Both the position numbers and the translations under genes were made by a program. 64,000 nucleotides of DNA from assembly GCF_000385135.1 (NCBI RefSeq), contig NZ_ARQM01000010.1:1178001-1242000 (forward strand), given 5' to 3'. Below, one piece after another: positions 8,200-17,783 of the stretch; positions within the stretch are counted from its first letter, which is position 1, and each line of letters begins with the position of its first letter. This DNA is from Promicromonospora sukumoe 327MFSha3.1. Lineage in GTDB: Bacteria; Actinomycetota; Actinomycetes; Actinomycetales; Cellulomonadaceae. The notes beneath the pieces were generated by a model. That model did not search any database, was not told the DNA's origin, and worked only from the letters and a program-made list of their open reading frames with translations.

Positions 8200-10119
8200 T
8201 TGGCGACTGACACCCGGCGCTCGCGGCCGGTTCGCACGATCGTGCTCCTCACGATCCTGACGATCCTGCTGCCCTTCGGCGCCCTCTTGGCAGGTTGGCA
8301 GCTCGACGGCAAGTCGAGCGACAACCCGGACGGCGCGAGCCTTGCACCCGGTCTGGCCCTCGACCTCCAGGGCGGAACCCAGGTCCTCCTGAAGGCGGTG
8401 ACCTCCGACGGCTCCGAGATCACCCCCGAGGCGATGGAAGAGGCCATCGGCGTGATCCGGCAGCGGGTGGACGCCAACGGCGTTACCGAGGCCGAGATCG
8501 CCAGCCAGGGCAACAACCAGATCGTGGTCGAGATCCCGGGTGAGGTGGACGACGAGACCGTCGCGCTGATCTCGAAGGCCGCGCAGATGAAGTTCCGCCC
8601 GGTCCTGACCATCGGCAACCCGACCCCGACGGCGCAGCCCTCGGCCAGCCCGTCGGCGTCGCCGTCGGCCTCCGCGGACGGCGAGGGCGACGGCGCCCAG
8701 GCCGACGGTGCGGACGCCGAGGCGGACGCGCCCGTCGGCGGCCAGCTGACCAAGGACGAGATCGCCGAGCAGCAGAAGGCGGTCGAGGCCGCGACGGACC
8801 CCTCGGACCTGGCGCAGATCACGCCGTCGGTCCAGGCCCGGTTCGACGAGCTGGACTGCACCGACCCGAAGAACCTCGAGGGTGGCGGCGGCGACCGTCC
8901 GGAGCTTCCGCTCGTCACGTGCGACGCCACGGGCGCGGCCAAGTACATCCTCGGACCGGTCGAGGTGGACGGCACCGCGATCTCGAGCGCGAGCTCGGGC
9001 CTGCGGTCGGGTGCGAACGGCACCGTCACGAACGAGTGGGCGGTGCAGCTCGACCTCGACAGCGAGGGGACCAAGCTCTTCCGGGAGTCGACGCAGCGCC
9101 TGAACACGCTGGAGAGCCCGCGCAACCAGTTCGCGATCACGCTGGACGGCCTCGTCATCTCGGCGCCCTCGCTGAGCCCTGGCGTCGTCATCACGGACGG
9201 GCGCCCGGAGATCTCGGGCTCCTTCACGCAGCAGTCGGCCGCCACGCTGGCCAACCAGCTCAACTTCGGCTCGCTGCCCCTGACCTTCCAGGTCGACGGG
9301 CAGAACCAGATCTCCGCGACGCTCGGTTCCGAGCAGCTGCAGCGTGGTCTGTTCGCCGGTCTGATCGGTCTGGCCCTGGTCGTCGTGTACTCGCTGTTCC
9401 AGTACCGCACGCTCGGCCTGCTGACCGTGGCCTCGCTGGTCGTGGCCGCCGCCATGACCTACGTCGTGATCGCGCTGCTCAGCTGGGGCATGGGCTACCG
9501 CCTGTCCCTGCCGGGTGTCGCCGGTCTGATCGTGGCCATCGGCTTCACCGCCGACTCGTTCATCGTGTACTTCGAACGTATCCGGGACGAGCTACGTGAC
9601 GGTCGGTCCCTGCGGCTGGCCGTCCAGCGCGGCTGGGTCCGTGCCCGCCGCACGATCTACGCCGCCAAGGCCGTCAACCTGCTGTCGGCCGTCATCCTGT
9701 ACTTCATGACCGTCGGCGGTGTGCGCGGCTTCGCGTTCACCCTGGGTCTGACCACGATCATCGACGTCATGGTGGTCATCTGGTTCACGCACCCGGTCAT
9801 GGAGCTGCTCGCCAAGGTGCCGTTCTTCCGTGACGGGCACAAGGCCTCCGGCCTGTCCGCCGACCGGATCGAGGTGACGCCGCGGTACCGGGGCGCCGGC
9901 CGGATCTCGGCCCCGTCGGCCGGGGCGGCGCACGCCCCCGACGACGCCGCGTCCGAGCCGGAGCGTGAGCTGGTCACGGCACAGTCCGTGACTCCTGCCC
10001 CGCGCACCGCCGACGACGGCCGCCGGATGACGATCGCCGAGCGGCGTGCCGCCGAGCGCAAGGCTGCCGCAGGGTCCGCAGACGCGACCCAGCAGGCTCA
10101 GAACGAGGAGAAGCACTGA
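8200..10119 (+). CDS. secD: protein translocase subunit SecD
   Basis: About 639 residues from TTG 8200 (GAGAAG nine bases upstream); an in-frame GTG at 8134 would add 22 unconserved residues. SecD with SecF uses the proton gradient to finish protein export. Visible parts are the first membrane helix (TIVLLTILTILLPFGALL), the DLQGG signature (ALDLQGGTQVLLKAV), the P1 periplasmic domain, and the RND membrane bundle (GVAGLIVAIGFTADSFIVYF). The P1 domain carries an unusual Pro/Ser/Ala then Asp/Ala/Gly-rich insertion around 8623-8740. The C-terminal tail is long and charged. Stop and secF start share one base. Confidence 0.95.
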   Translation: MATDTRRSRPVRTIVLLTILTILLPFGALLAGWQLDGKSSDNPDGASLAPGLALDLQGGTQVLLKAVTSDGSEITPEAMEEAIGVIRQRVDANGVTEAEIASQGNNQIVVEIPGEVDDETVALISKAAQMKFRPVLTIGNPTPTAQPSASPSASPSASADGEGDGAQADGADAEADAPVGGQLTKDEIAEQQKAVEAATDPSDLAQITPSVQARFDELDCTDPKNLEGGGGDRPELPLVTCDATGAAKYILGPVEVDGTAISSASSGLRSGANGTVTNEWAVQLDLDSEGTKLFRESTQRLNTLESPRNQFAITLDGLVISAPSLSPGVVITDGRPEISGSFTQQSAATLANQLNFGSLPLTFQVDGQNQISATLGSEQLQRGLFAGLIGLALVVVYSLFQYRTLGLLTVASLVVAAAMTYVVIALLSWGMGYRLSLPGVAGLIVAIGFTADSFIVYFERIRDELRDGRSLRLAVQRGWVRARRTIYAAKAVNLLSAVILYFMTVGGVRGFAFTLGLTTIIDVMVVIWFTHPVMELLAKVPFFRDGHKASGLSADRIEVTPRYRGAGRISAPSAGAAHAPDDAASEPERELVTAQSVTPAPRTADDGRRMTIAERRAAERKAAAGSADATQQAQNEEKH

Positions 10120-11210
10120 TGGCGCGGGGTGGCTTTGCTCAGTGGGGTAACGACCTCTACACGGGTCGTAAGTCGTACCCGATCGTCCAGAAGCGCAAGC
10201 TCTGGTACTCGATCGTCGCCGCGTTCTCCCTGGCGTCGGTCCTCGTGCTCGGCCTCCAGGGCCTGAACCTCGGCATCGACTTCCGCGGTGGCTCCGAGTT
10301 CACCGTGTCCGGCACCTCGACCACGGACGAGGACGTCGCGATCAACGCGGTCGCCACCGTCGCCCCGGGCGAGGAGCCGCACGTCAGCCAGGTTGGCGCC
10401 AACGCCGTCCGCGTGCAGGTCTCGCAGCTCGACAACCAGCAGACCGACCAGGTCGGCCAGGCCCTCGCCGACGCCTACGGTGTAGACGTCAGCGAGGTGA
10501 CGTCGAACTTCATCGGCCCGACCTGGGGCCAGTCCGTGAGCATGCGGGCCCTGTGGGGCACCGTCGCGTTCGTGCTGGCGGCCGCGGTCTTCATGGCGAT
10601 CTACTTCCGCGCCTGGCGGATGTCGGTGGCGGCCATCGTGGCGATGCTCACGGACGTGCTGGTCTCGGCCGGTGTGTACGCGGTCATCGGCTGGGAGGTC
10701 ACGCCGTCGACGATCATCGGCTTCCTGACCATCCTCGGCTTCTCTCTGTACGACAAGATGGTCGTCTTCGACAAGGTGCGCGAGAACACCGCCGCGGTGA
10801 CCGAGCAGACGCGCAGCACCTACGCCGAGCGCGCCAACCTCGCGGTGAACCAGACCCTGGTCCGGTCCATCAACACCTCCGTGGTGGCCCTGCTGCCGGT
10901 CGCGGGCATCCTCTTCGTCGGTGGCTTCCTGCTGGGGGCCGGCACGCTGAAGGACATCTCGCTGTCGCTGTTCGTCGGTATCGCGGCGGGCGCGCTGTCG
11001 TCGCTCTTCTTCGCCACGCCGCTGGACGTAACGCTGCGGGAGCGCGAGCCCAAGATCGCCGCGCACACCAAGAAGGTCATGGACCTGCGGGCGGGCCTCG
11101 TGGCCGAGGGCGCGGACGAGGGTGAGCTTGCCGCCGCCGCGTCCGGTTCGGCCCAGCTCGTCCCGGGTCACCACCAGGGACAGTCTGCTCAGCCCAGGCG
11201 TCGCCGGTAG
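10119..11210 (+). CDS. secF: protein translocase subunit SecF
   Basis: 363 residues; ATG 10119 overlaps the secD stop (TGATG). The IDFRGGSEF signature follows the first helix, and the RND-like membrane core contains TPSTIIGFLTILGFSLYDKMV and NTSVVALLPVAGILFVGGFLL. Six membrane segments are expected. It partners with SecD in proton-driven late translocation. Length is normal. apt begins 11 bp later. Confidence 0.96.
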   Translation: MARGGFAQWGNDLYTGRKSYPIVQKRKLWYSIVAAFSLASVLVLGLQGLNLGIDFRGGSEFTVSGTSTTDEDVAINAVATVAPGEEPHVSQVGANAVRVQVSQLDNQQTDQVGQALADAYGVDVSEVTSNFIGPTWGQSVSMRALWGTVAFVLAAAVFMAIYFRAWRMSVAAIVAMLTDVLVSAGVYAVIGWEVTPSTIIGFLTILGFSLYDKMVVFDKVRENTAAVTEQTRSTYAERANLAVNQTLVRSINTSVVALLPVAGILFVGGFLLGAGTLKDISLSLFVGIAAGALSSLFFATPLDVTLREREPKIAAHTKKVMDLRAGLVAEGADEGELAAAASGSAQLVPGHHQGQSAQPRRRR

Positions 11211-11221
11211 GCTCACGCCTC

Positions 11222-11806
11222 GTGGCAGACGACATGACCGACGTCGCCCTCTCCGGCCTGGTGCCGGAGAGGGCGACGCGCGTTCGCGACCTGATCGCGG
11301 ACGTCCCGAACTTCCCTGAACCCGGTGTCCTCTTCAAGGACATCACGCCCCTCCTGGCCGACGCCGAGGGCCTGGCCGACGTCGTGGAGGCCTTCACGCG
11401 CCTCGCGCTGGCCGACGGCGTGGACGTCGTGGCCGGCATGGAGGCCCGTGGCTTCCTGCTCGGCGCGCCGGTGGCGCACGCGCTCGGCCTTGGCTTCCTG
11501 CCCCTGCGCAAGGCCGGCAAGCTGCCGCCGCCCACCCACAGCGTCTCCTACGACCTGGAGTACGGCTCGGCGGCCATCGAGCTGCGTGCGGGAACATTGA
11601 CCCCCGGTGCGCGCGTTCTCATCATCGACGACGTTCTCGCCACGGGCGGTACCGCGGCGGCCGCAGCAGAGCTGGTGGAGAAGTGCGGCGGCGTGGTCTC
11701 GGGGCTCGCCTTCCTGATCGAGCTCGAGGCACTTCACGGCCGCGACAGGCTCCAGGGCCACAACGTCGATACTCTCCTGCGGGTGGACACCCCGTCCGGT
11801 CAATGA
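11222..11806 (+). CDS. apt: adenine phosphoribosyltransferase
   Basis: 194 residues from GTG 11222. It converts adenine and PRPP to AMP in purine salvage. Typical features are VPNFPEPGVLFKDITPLLAD, the EARGFLLGAPVA segment and the PRPP-binding loop VLIIDDVLATGGTAAAA. The position between secF and rel is the conserved actinobacterial order. It probably belongs to the secDF transcription unit; rel has its own ribosome binding site 76 bp later. Confidence 0.95.
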   Translation: MADDMTDVALSGLVPERATRVRDLIADVPNFPEPGVLFKDITPLLADAEGLADVVEAFTRLALADGVDVVAGMEARGFLLGAPVAHALGLGFLPLRKAGKLPPPTHSVSYDLEYGSAAIELRAGTLTPGARVLIIDDVLATGGTAAAAAELVEKCGGVVSGLAFLIELEALHGRDRLQGHNVDTLLRVDTPSGQ

Positions 11807-11882
11807 TCGGGTCGGACGGCGCATAGAGGTCCAGGGCTAGACTGTCGACTCCGGGTTTCGTCCCGGGGAAGGAGGCGCGTAC

Positions 11883-14219
11883 ATGGCGGAGAACACGGTG
11901 TCACGCGCTCCGGTGCCCGAGAAGAACCCGCCGACCCCTCCGGGCGGCAACCGGATGCGCAACCGGCTGGTGCGCCTGGGCGTGCGCAGCATCGGCGGCG
12001 GCACCCCTGCGGCGATCGAGCCGCTGCTGCAGGCGATCCGCAGCAACCACCCGAAGGCCGACGTCGCCCTCATCGAGCGCGCCTACGTGGTGGCCGAGAA
12101 GGCCCACCGCGGGCAGATGCGCAAGAGCGGCGACCCGTACATCACGCACCCCGTCGCGGTCTCCACGATCCTGGCGGAGCTCGGGTTCGAGGGCACCACG
12201 ATCGCGGCCGCGCTCCTGCACGACACGGTCGAGGACACCGACTACGCGCTGGACACGCTGCGCAACGACTTCGGCGACGACGTCGCCCTGCTGGTCGACG
12301 GCGTCACCAAGCTGGACAAGGTCAAGTACGGCGACGCCGCGCAGGCCGAGACCGTGCGCAAGATGGTCGTCGCGATGGCCAAGGACATCCGCGTGCTGGT
12401 CATCAAGCTCGCCGACCGGCTGCACAACGCCCGCACCTGGAAGTACGTGCCGTCCAAGTCGGCGGAGCGCAAGGCGCGCGAGACCGTCGAGATCTACGCG
12501 CCGCTGGCCCACCGGCTGGGCATGAACACGATCAAGTGGGAGCTGGAGGACCTCTCCTTCCAGACCCTGTACCCCAAGGTGTACGACGAGATCGTGCACC
12601 TGGTGGCCGAGCGGGCGCCCGCGCGCGAGGAGTACCTCGGTGTGGTCAAGGGCCAGATCGAGTCGGACCTGCGCAGCGCGAAGATCAAGGCCACGGTCAC
12701 CGGCCGGCCGAAGCACTACTACTCGATCTACCAGAAGATGATCGTGCGCGGTCACGACTTCGCGGAGATCTACGACCTCGTCGGCACGCGCGTCCTGGTG
12801 GACACGGTGCGCGACTGCTACGCGGCGCTCGGCGCCATGCACGCGCGGTGGAACCCGGTCCCCGGCCGGTTCAAGGACTACATCGCGATGCCGAAGTTCA
12901 ACATGTACCAGTCGCTGCACACGACGGTGATCGGCCCGGGCGGCAAACCCGTGGAGATCCAGATCCGGACGCACGACATGCACCGCCGCGCCGAGTACGG
13001 CGTCGCGGCGCACTGGAAGTACAAGGAGAAGACGCCGGCCGCGGGGGCCAACGACCCCAAGAACCAGGACATGGCCTGGCTGCGCCAGCTCGTGGACTGG
13101 CAGCGCGAGACCGCCGACCCGGCGGAGTTCCTCGACTCGCTGCGGTTCGAGATCGGCGGCGACGAGGTCTACGTCTTCACGCCGAAGGGCTCGGCCATGG
13201 CGCTGCCCGGCGGCGCCACGCCGGTCGACTTCGCGTACGCGGTGCACACCGAGGTGGGGCACCGGACCATGGGCGCCCGCGTCAACGGCCGCCTGGTGCC
13301 GCTGGACTCCCCGCTGGAGAACGGCGACGTCGTCGACATCCTCACGTCCAAGTCGGAGACGGCGGGGCCGAGCCGCGACTGGCTCGGGTTCGTGAAGTCG
13401 CCGCGGGCGCGCAACAAGATCCGCCAGTGGTTCACCAAGGAGCGCCGCGAGGAGGCCGTCGAGACCGGCAAGGACTCGATCGCCAAGGCCATGCGCAAGC
13501 AGGGCCTGCCGATCCAGCGCCTCATGTCGCACGAGACCCTGGTCGGGGTCGCGGACGAGATGAACTACCAGGACGTGTCCGCGCTGTACGCGGCCGTCGG
13601 TGAGGGGCAGATCTCCTCGGCCCACGTGGTCGACAAGCTCGTCAAGGCCCTGGGCGGCGCGGACGGTGCGGAGGAGGACGTCGCCGAGGCGGCCCGGCCG
13701 GGCGGCCTCACGGCCCGGCGCGTGCGGTCGGGGGACCCGGGCGTCATGCTCAAGGGTTCCGAGTCGGCCGACGTCTGGGTCAAGCTCGCCAAGTGCTGCA
13801 CGCCGGTGCCGGGCGACGACATCGTGGGCTTCGTGACCCGCGGCCAGGGCGTGAGCGTGCACCGCACGGACTGCGTGAACCTGGACGGGCTGCGCAAGCA
13901 GCCCGAGCGGCTGGTCGAGGTCGAGTGGACGCAGGGCGCGAACACGATGTTCCTCGTGCAGATCCAGGTCGAGGCGCTCGACCGGTCCCGGCTCCTGTCG
14001 GACGTGACGCGCGTGCTGTCCGAGAACCACGTCAACATCCTGTCGGCCTTCGTCTCGACGTCGGACGACCGGCTCGCGGTCTCGCGGTTCATCTTCGAGA
14101 TGGCCGAGCCCGCCCACCTCGCGACCGTCCTCTCGGCGGTCCGCAAGGTCGAGGGCGTGTTCGACGTGCACCGCATCACCGGCACCAAGCCGGTCGAACG
14201 GCCGCAGCTCCCGGTGTGA
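11883..14219 (+). CDS. rel: bifunctional (p)ppGpp synthetase/hydrolase (Rel)
   Basis: 778 residues; GGAAGGAGG precedes ATG 11883. The stringent-response enzyme makes and degrades (p)ppGpp. The N-terminal HD hydrolase domain is intact ([10 protein letters not shown], His113-Asp114; [17 protein letters not shown]). The synthetase region has [20 protein letters not shown]. Then come a TGS domain ([20 protein letters not shown]), a Cys-containing conserved segment ([16 protein letters not shown]) and a C-terminal ACT domain ([18 protein letters not shown]). Both active sites look functional. A perfect palindrome after the stop is the likely terminator. Confidence 0.97.
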   Translation: MAENTVSRAPVPEKNPPTPPGGNRMRNRLVRLGVRSIGGGTPAAIEPLLQAIRSNHPKADVALIERAYVVAEKAHRGQMRKSGDPYITHPVAVSTILAELGFEGTTIAAALLHDTVEDTDYALDTLRNDFGDDVALLVDGVTKLDKVKYGDAAQAETVRKMVVAMAKDIRVLVIKLADRLHNARTWKYVPSKSAERKARETVEIYAPLAHRLGMNTIKWELEDLSFQTLYPKVYDEIVHLVAERAPAREEYLGVVKGQIESDLRSAKIKATVTGRPKHYYSIYQKMIVRGHDFAEIYDLVGTRVLVDTVRDCYAALGAMHARWNPVPGRFKDYIAMPKFNMYQSLHTTVIGPGGKPVEIQIRTHDMHRRAEYGVAAHWKYKEKTPAAGANDPKNQDMAWLRQLVDWQRETADPAEFLDSLRFEIGGDEVYVFTPKGSAMALPGGATPVDFAYAVHTEVGHRTMGARVNGRLVPLDSPLENGDVVDILTSKSETAGPSRDWLGFVKSPRARNKIRQWFTKERREEAVETGKDSIAKAMRKQGLPIQRLMSHETLVGVADEMNYQDVSALYAAVGEGQISSAHVVDKLVKALGGADGAEEDVAEAARPGGLTARRVRSGDPGVMLKGSESADVWVKLAKCCTPVPGDDIVGFVTRGQGVSVHRTDCVNLDGLRKQPERLVEVEWTQGANTMFLVQIQVEALDRSRLLSDVTRVLSENHVNILSAFVSTSDDRLAVSRFIFEMAEPAHLATVLSAVRKVEGVFDVHRITGTKPVERPQLPV

Positions 14220-14234
14220 CCGGAGGCCGATCGC

Positions 14235-14276
14235 TGGTCGAGCTTGTCGAGACCCGGGTCTCGACAAGCTCGACCA
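14235..14276. repeat. perfect 42-bp palindrome between convergent genes (dispersed repeat copy)
   Basis: The 21-base arm 14235-14255 (beginning TGGTCGAGCTTGTCGAGACC) is followed directly by its exact reverse complement at 14256-14276, with no fixed loop. It lies between rel (+) and the DUF418 gene (-), where it can act as a bidirectional terminator. The same arm recurs at 56812-56859 and as a half copy at 5176-5195. Confidence 0.9.
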
Positions 14277-14322
14277 ACGACGGCCCGACTAATGACGGCT
14301 CGACCTAGACCGACCGCCCCGG

Positions 14323-15615
14323 TCAGCGCCGCCCGTAGGTGAGCCGGCGCAACAGGTTCTCGGCCGGGCCCCGGTCGCCGCGCCGTTCCAGCACCGCGGC
14401 GCCGACCACGGTCAGGGCCCACACCGCCACCGCGCAACCGGCCGCGGCGAACGTGGGGCTGGCGGCGTGCCGCGGCAGATCCAGCAGGAACGGGGCGGCC
14501 AGCACCAGCCACGCCACGGACTGGACCAGGTAGCCGGACAGGCTCCGGCGCCCGAGCGCGGCGACGGCGTCCACCAGCGCGGCGGCCCGGCCGCCGTCCG
14601 CGGCGCGGCCGCTCGCTGACCGGGCAGCGCGGGAGACCGTGATGCGGTGCGCCAGGAGGCCGAACAGGCACGTCCAGCCGATCGCGCCGAGCGTCCCCGA
14701 AGCGTTGTACAGCGTGGTCACCAGGCCGGCCGTACCGGCGTCGACCGTGAGCCAGCCGGCGGCGAGCAGGCCCATCGGCAGGCCGCCGAGGGCGCCGATC
14801 GTCAGCCCGCCGGCCGCACCCCGGCGCAGCAGCGTCAGGTGGTCGCCCGGCTGCTCAAGAATGCGTCGCCGGGCGGCCCAGGCGCCGATCCAGACGAACA
14901 GGATGAAGGGCAGCACCGTGAGGGTGTGCGCCGGCCACTCGCCCAGGCGCGCCACGACGCCGTCGAGGAACGTGGGCGCCAGCACCGACGGCATCGGGCT
15001 GGTGGGCACGGCGGCGGCGTCGGCGGGACCGGCCGGGCCGGGGGAGAGCAGGCGCAGCGTCACGAGCACGAGCAGCGCCAGGGACGCGAGCACCTCGAGC
15101 GCGATCAGCACCGGGACGAACCGGTAGAGCCGGTCCGAGCGGCGCAGGAGCAGCAGCGTGAACGCGATGCCGACCAGGCCGTACGCGCCGAGGAAGTCCC
15201 CGGAGTAGAGCAGGACCCCGTGCACCGCGCCGAAGGCGAGCAGCCAGGCGTTGCGGCGCACGAGGATGCGGCGGACCTCCCGGGGCGTGGCGCCGGCGGC
15301 GTCCTGCCGGGCGGCGAGCTGGACCAGGCCGTAGCCGAACAGGAAGGCGAACAGCGGGAACGCCCGGGAGTGCACGAACAGGAACAGCAGCACGATCCAC
15401 GGGCGCTCGGCGCCGTGCGGCGTGGGGTCCAGGCCGGGGGCGTTCGCGAAGAACACGCCGATGCTGTTCGCGAGCGCGATCAGCAGCAGCATCGCGCCGC
15501 GGGCGAGGTCGGGGGCGAGCGCGCGCTCCGCGCGCCGCACGGGACCGCGAGTGTGCGGTGCGGTTCGGGTGCCGGACGCCGGAGCGGCGCCGGCTGGGTC
15601 CGCGGCTGTCGTCAT
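14323..15615 (-). CDS. DUF418 domain-containing membrane protein
   Basis: 430 residues; GAGGAGA precedes the ATG at 15615. After a Pro/Ala/Arg-rich cytoplasmic N-terminus come about ten hydrophobic segments. Recognisable DUF418 features are ALAPDLARGAMLLLIALANS, RAFPLFAFLFGYGLVQLAAR and RNAWLLAFGAVHGVLLYSGD, with RRSLSGYLVQS near the end. The family is widespread, and its substrate is not established; transport or membrane modification is often proposed. A TetR regulator is transcribed divergently from a 124-bp gap, so it is the probable controller. Confidence 0.88.
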   Translation of the reverse strand: MTTAADPAGAAPASGTRTAPHTRGPVRRAERALAPDLARGAMLLLIALANSIGVFFANAPGLDPTPHGAERPWIVLLFLFVHSRAFPLFAFLFGYGLVQLAARQDAAGATPREVRRILVRRNAWLLAFGAVHGVLLYSGDFLGAYGLVGIAFTLLLLRRSDRLYRFVPVLIALEVLASLALLVLVTLRLLSPGPAGPADAAAVPTSPMPSVLAPTFLDGVVARLGEWPAHTLTVLPFILFVWIGAWAARRRILEQPGDHLTLLRRGAAGGLTIGALGGLPMGLLAAGWLTVDAGTAGLVTTLYNASGTLGAIGWTCLFGLLAHRITVSRAARSASGRAADGGRAAALVDAVAALGRRSLSGYLVQSVAWLVLAAPFLLDLPRHAASPTFAAAGCAVAVWALTVVGAAVLERRGDRGPAENLLRRLTYGRR

Positions 15616-15676
15616 GGGTCTCTCCTCGGTGCGTGGGTGGGTGTGGTGACGCGCGCGGCATTAACATACTCATGAA

Positions 15677-15693
15677 ACTATAAGCCGTACAGT
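15677..15693. promoter_or_regulatory. candidate TetR operator between DUF418 and TetR genes
   Basis: ACTATAAGCCGTACAGT is an imperfect palindrome (ACTATA / TACAGT, one mismatch, 5-bp spacer) inside an unusually AT-rich patch (15660-15700) of the divergent intergenic region. The placement fits a TetR operator overlapping one or both promoters. Inference from position and symmetry only. Confidence 0.4.
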
Positions 15694-15739
15694 AATAAGC
15701 GCCGGATGCTCCGCCCGGACCCGGCAGCAGCGAGGACGT

Positions 15740-16657
15740 GTGATCATGAGCCACGTGAGCGATCCCGAGACCCCGGCCGGTGGCCCGCCCGACGACGGCG
15801 CCACGCTTCCCGCCGCGGACGACGTGCCCGCCGGTCTCGCGCGGCTCTGGCGCCTTGGCGCGCCGTCCCGGCTGGGCCGCCGCGCCGTCCTGGACGTGGA
15901 CCAGGTGGTCGGGGCGGCGATCGGGCTGGCGGACCGCGGCGGCCTGGCCGGCGTCACGCTGCCCAAGGTGGCCCAGGAGCTCGGCGTCACGCCGATGTCG
16001 CTGTACCGCTACGTGGGGTCCAAGGACGAGCTGCTGGTGCTCATGGCGGACCAGGCGAGCGGCCCCGCCGAGGCGGCGCCGGGCACCGAGGGGGCGGACG
16101 CCGCGGCGGACGTCGGCGACGACCCGGCCTGGCGCACCGCGCTGCGCTGCTGGGCGGCCGACGTGCGCGGCATGTACCTGCGGCACCCGTGGCTGGTGCA
16201 CCTGCCGGTGCAGGGTCCGCCGTCGGGCCCGCACGGCCTGGCGCGGATGGACGCGGGCCTGGCGGCCCTGCGCGGCACGGACCTCGACTGGGCGGCCAAG
16301 GTGGGCGTGGTGACGCTGGTGAGCGGCTACGTGCGCACCGCGTCGCAGCTCGCGGCGGACCTGTCCGCGGCGCGGGCCGGCTCAGGGCTGGACCAGGCGC
16401 AGTCGGAGCAGGAGTACGGGCGGGCGATGGCTCGCCTGGTGCGCCCGGACCGGTTCCCCGAGGTGGCGGCGCTGTTCGGCTCGGGGCTGTTCGAGCAGGA
16501 ACAGCCCGAGCAGATCGCCGAGGAGGGCCCGGACCACGACTTCCGGTTCGGGCTGGAGACCGTCCTGGACGGCGTGGCCGTGGCGGTGGAGCGGGCGGCG
16601 GGCGCTGTCAGGCCGTCCCGGGCGCGCCCGGGAGCAGCTCGCCCAGGTCGAAGCTGA
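15740..16657 (+). CDS. TetR/AcrR-family transcriptional regulator
   Basis: 305 residues from ATG 15740 (a second ATG at 15746 is possible). An unconserved Pro/Asp-rich leader of about 50 residues precedes the helix-turn-helix domain (AAIGLADRGGLAGVTLPKVA, then LGVTPMSLYRYVGSKDELL). The long C-terminal ligand domain resembles the TetR_C_1-type family that controls efflux or membrane genes. It is divergent from the DUF418 gene, which it probably represses. Its last 50 bp overlap the convergent DNA ligase gene, an unusual arrangement that leaves no room for a terminator. Confidence 0.88.
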   Translation: MIMSHVSDPETPAGGPPDDGATLPAADDVPAGLARLWRLGAPSRLGRRAVLDVDQVVGAAIGLADRGGLAGVTLPKVAQELGVTPMSLYRYVGSKDELLVLMADQASGPAEAAPGTEGADAAADVGDDPAWRTALRCWAADVRGMYLRHPWLVHLPVQGPPSGPHGLARMDAGLAALRGTDLDWAAKVGVVTLVSGYVRTASQLAADLSAARAGSGLDQAQSEQEYGRAMARLVRPDRFPEVAALFGSGLFEQEQPEQIAEEGPDHDFRFGLETVLDGVAVAVERAAGAVRPSRARPGAARPGRS

Positions 16658-17768
16658 CCGGCTCCTCCAGCTGTTCGTACGTGCAGGACTCCGGCTCGCG
16701 GTCGGGACGCCAGCGCTTGAACTGCGACGTGTGGCGGAACCGGGAGCCCTCCATGTGGTCGTAGCCCACCTCCAGCACGCGCTCGGGTCGCAGCGGCGTG
16801 AACGACAGGTCCTTGCCCGCGCTCCAGCGCGACTGCGCGCCGGGCAGGCGGTCGCCCGCCTCGGCCTTGGTGGGGTCGGTCCAGCCCTGCCAGGGGTGCT
16901 CCTGGGCCGCGTCGGTGCCCGGCTCCACGACCAGCGGCGCCAGCTCGGCGACGAGCTCCGCGCGCCGCGTCGCCGAGAACGACGCAGCGACGCCGACGAA
17001 CTGCAGGCGCGGGCCGTCGTCGGTCTCGTCCCACAGGCCCAGCAGCAGGGAGCCGAGCAGCGGCGCCTCGGGCGTCGACGTCTTGTGCAGGCGGTAGCCG
17101 GCCAGCACGACGTCGGCGGTGCGCGTGTGCTTGATCTTGAGCATCGTGCGCTTGTTGGGGGCGTAGGGGCCGTCCGCGGGCTTGGCGACGACGCCGTCCA
17201 GGCCCGCTCCCTCGAACGAGCCGAACCACTCCGTGGCCACCGCGGCGTCCAGGGTGCGGGGCGTGGCGAACACGAGCGGGCCGGTCAGCCCCAGACCGTC
17301 CAGGGTCTCGATCCGTTCGGTGAGGGGGCGGTCCATGAGGTCGTCGTCGCCGAGCGCCAGCACGTCGAACACGACGAGCGCCGCCGGCGTCGTCTCGGCG
17401 AGCATGTGCACCCGGGACTCCGCGGGGTGGATGCGCTGGGACAGCAGCTCGAAGTCCAGGTGCGCGGCGCCGTGCCCGGGCCGCTGGGCGATGACGATCT
17501 CGCCGTCGACCACGCACCGCTCCGGCAGGGCCTCGCGGACGGCCGCGACGACGTCCGGGAAGTAGCGCTCCATCGGCTTGGCGTTGCGGGAGTCGATGCG
17601 TACCTCGTCGCCGTCGCGGTAGACGATGGCCCGGAACCCGTCCCACTTGGGCTCGTAGACGTACGCGGGGCCGGCGTCGTCGCCGGCGGGCTGGGCGGGC
17701 ACCGACGGCACGCTCTTGGCGAGCATCGGCCGGACCGGGGGCTGCACGGGCAGGTTGAGAGTGGTCAC
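16608..17768 (-). CDS. ATP-dependent DNA ligase (LigC/LigD-ligase type)
   Basis: 386 residues. The adenylation motif EPKWDGFRAIV places the nucleotidyl-accepting Lys at residue 41; further ligase motifs are RNAKPMERYFPD, VVDGEIVI, GLDGVVAKPADGPYAP and RTMLKIKHTRTADVVLAGYR. The OB-fold C-terminal domain follows. It seals DNA nicks and, with Ku and a LigD-type polymerase, can serve end joining or base excision repair. Here it is a stand-alone ligase without fused polymerase or phosphoesterase domains. It starts 15 bp after the reductase-like gene, likely in one operon. Confidence 0.92.
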   Translation of the reverse strand: MTTLNLPVQPPVRPMLAKSVPSVPAQPAGDDAGPAYVYEPKWDGFRAIVYRDGDEVRIDSRNAKPMERYFPDVVAAVREALPERCVVDGEIVIAQRPGHGAAHLDFELLSQRIHPAESRVHMLAETTPAALVVFDVLALGDDDLMDRPLTERIETLDGLGLTGPLVFATPRTLDAAVATEWFGSFEGAGLDGVVAKPADGPYAPNKRTMLKIKHTRTADVVLAGYRLHKTSTPEAPLLGSLLLGLWDETDDGPRLQFVGVAASFSATRRAELVAELAPLVVEPGTDAAQEHPWQGWTDPTKAEAGDRLPGAQSRWSAGKDLSFTPLRPERVLEVGYDHMEGSRFRHTSQFKRWRPDREPESCTYEQLEEPVSFDLGELLPGAPGTA

Positions 17769-17783
17769 GGGTACGAGCCTGCC

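Noticed and set aside
5103-9455. A minus-strand open frame of about 1450 codons opposite ruvC to secD
   Set aside because: It is an antisense by-product of high GC at third positions; the plus strand carries complete, recognisable ruvC, ruvA, ruvB, yajC and secD with all motifs, and the antisense product is low-complexity Ser/Arg/Pro.
11901-14267. Long minus-strand open frame across rel
   Set aside because: The Rel protein on the plus strand has both catalytic domains, TGS and ACT; the antisense translation (His/Asp/Leu/Arg-rich) resembles no protein.
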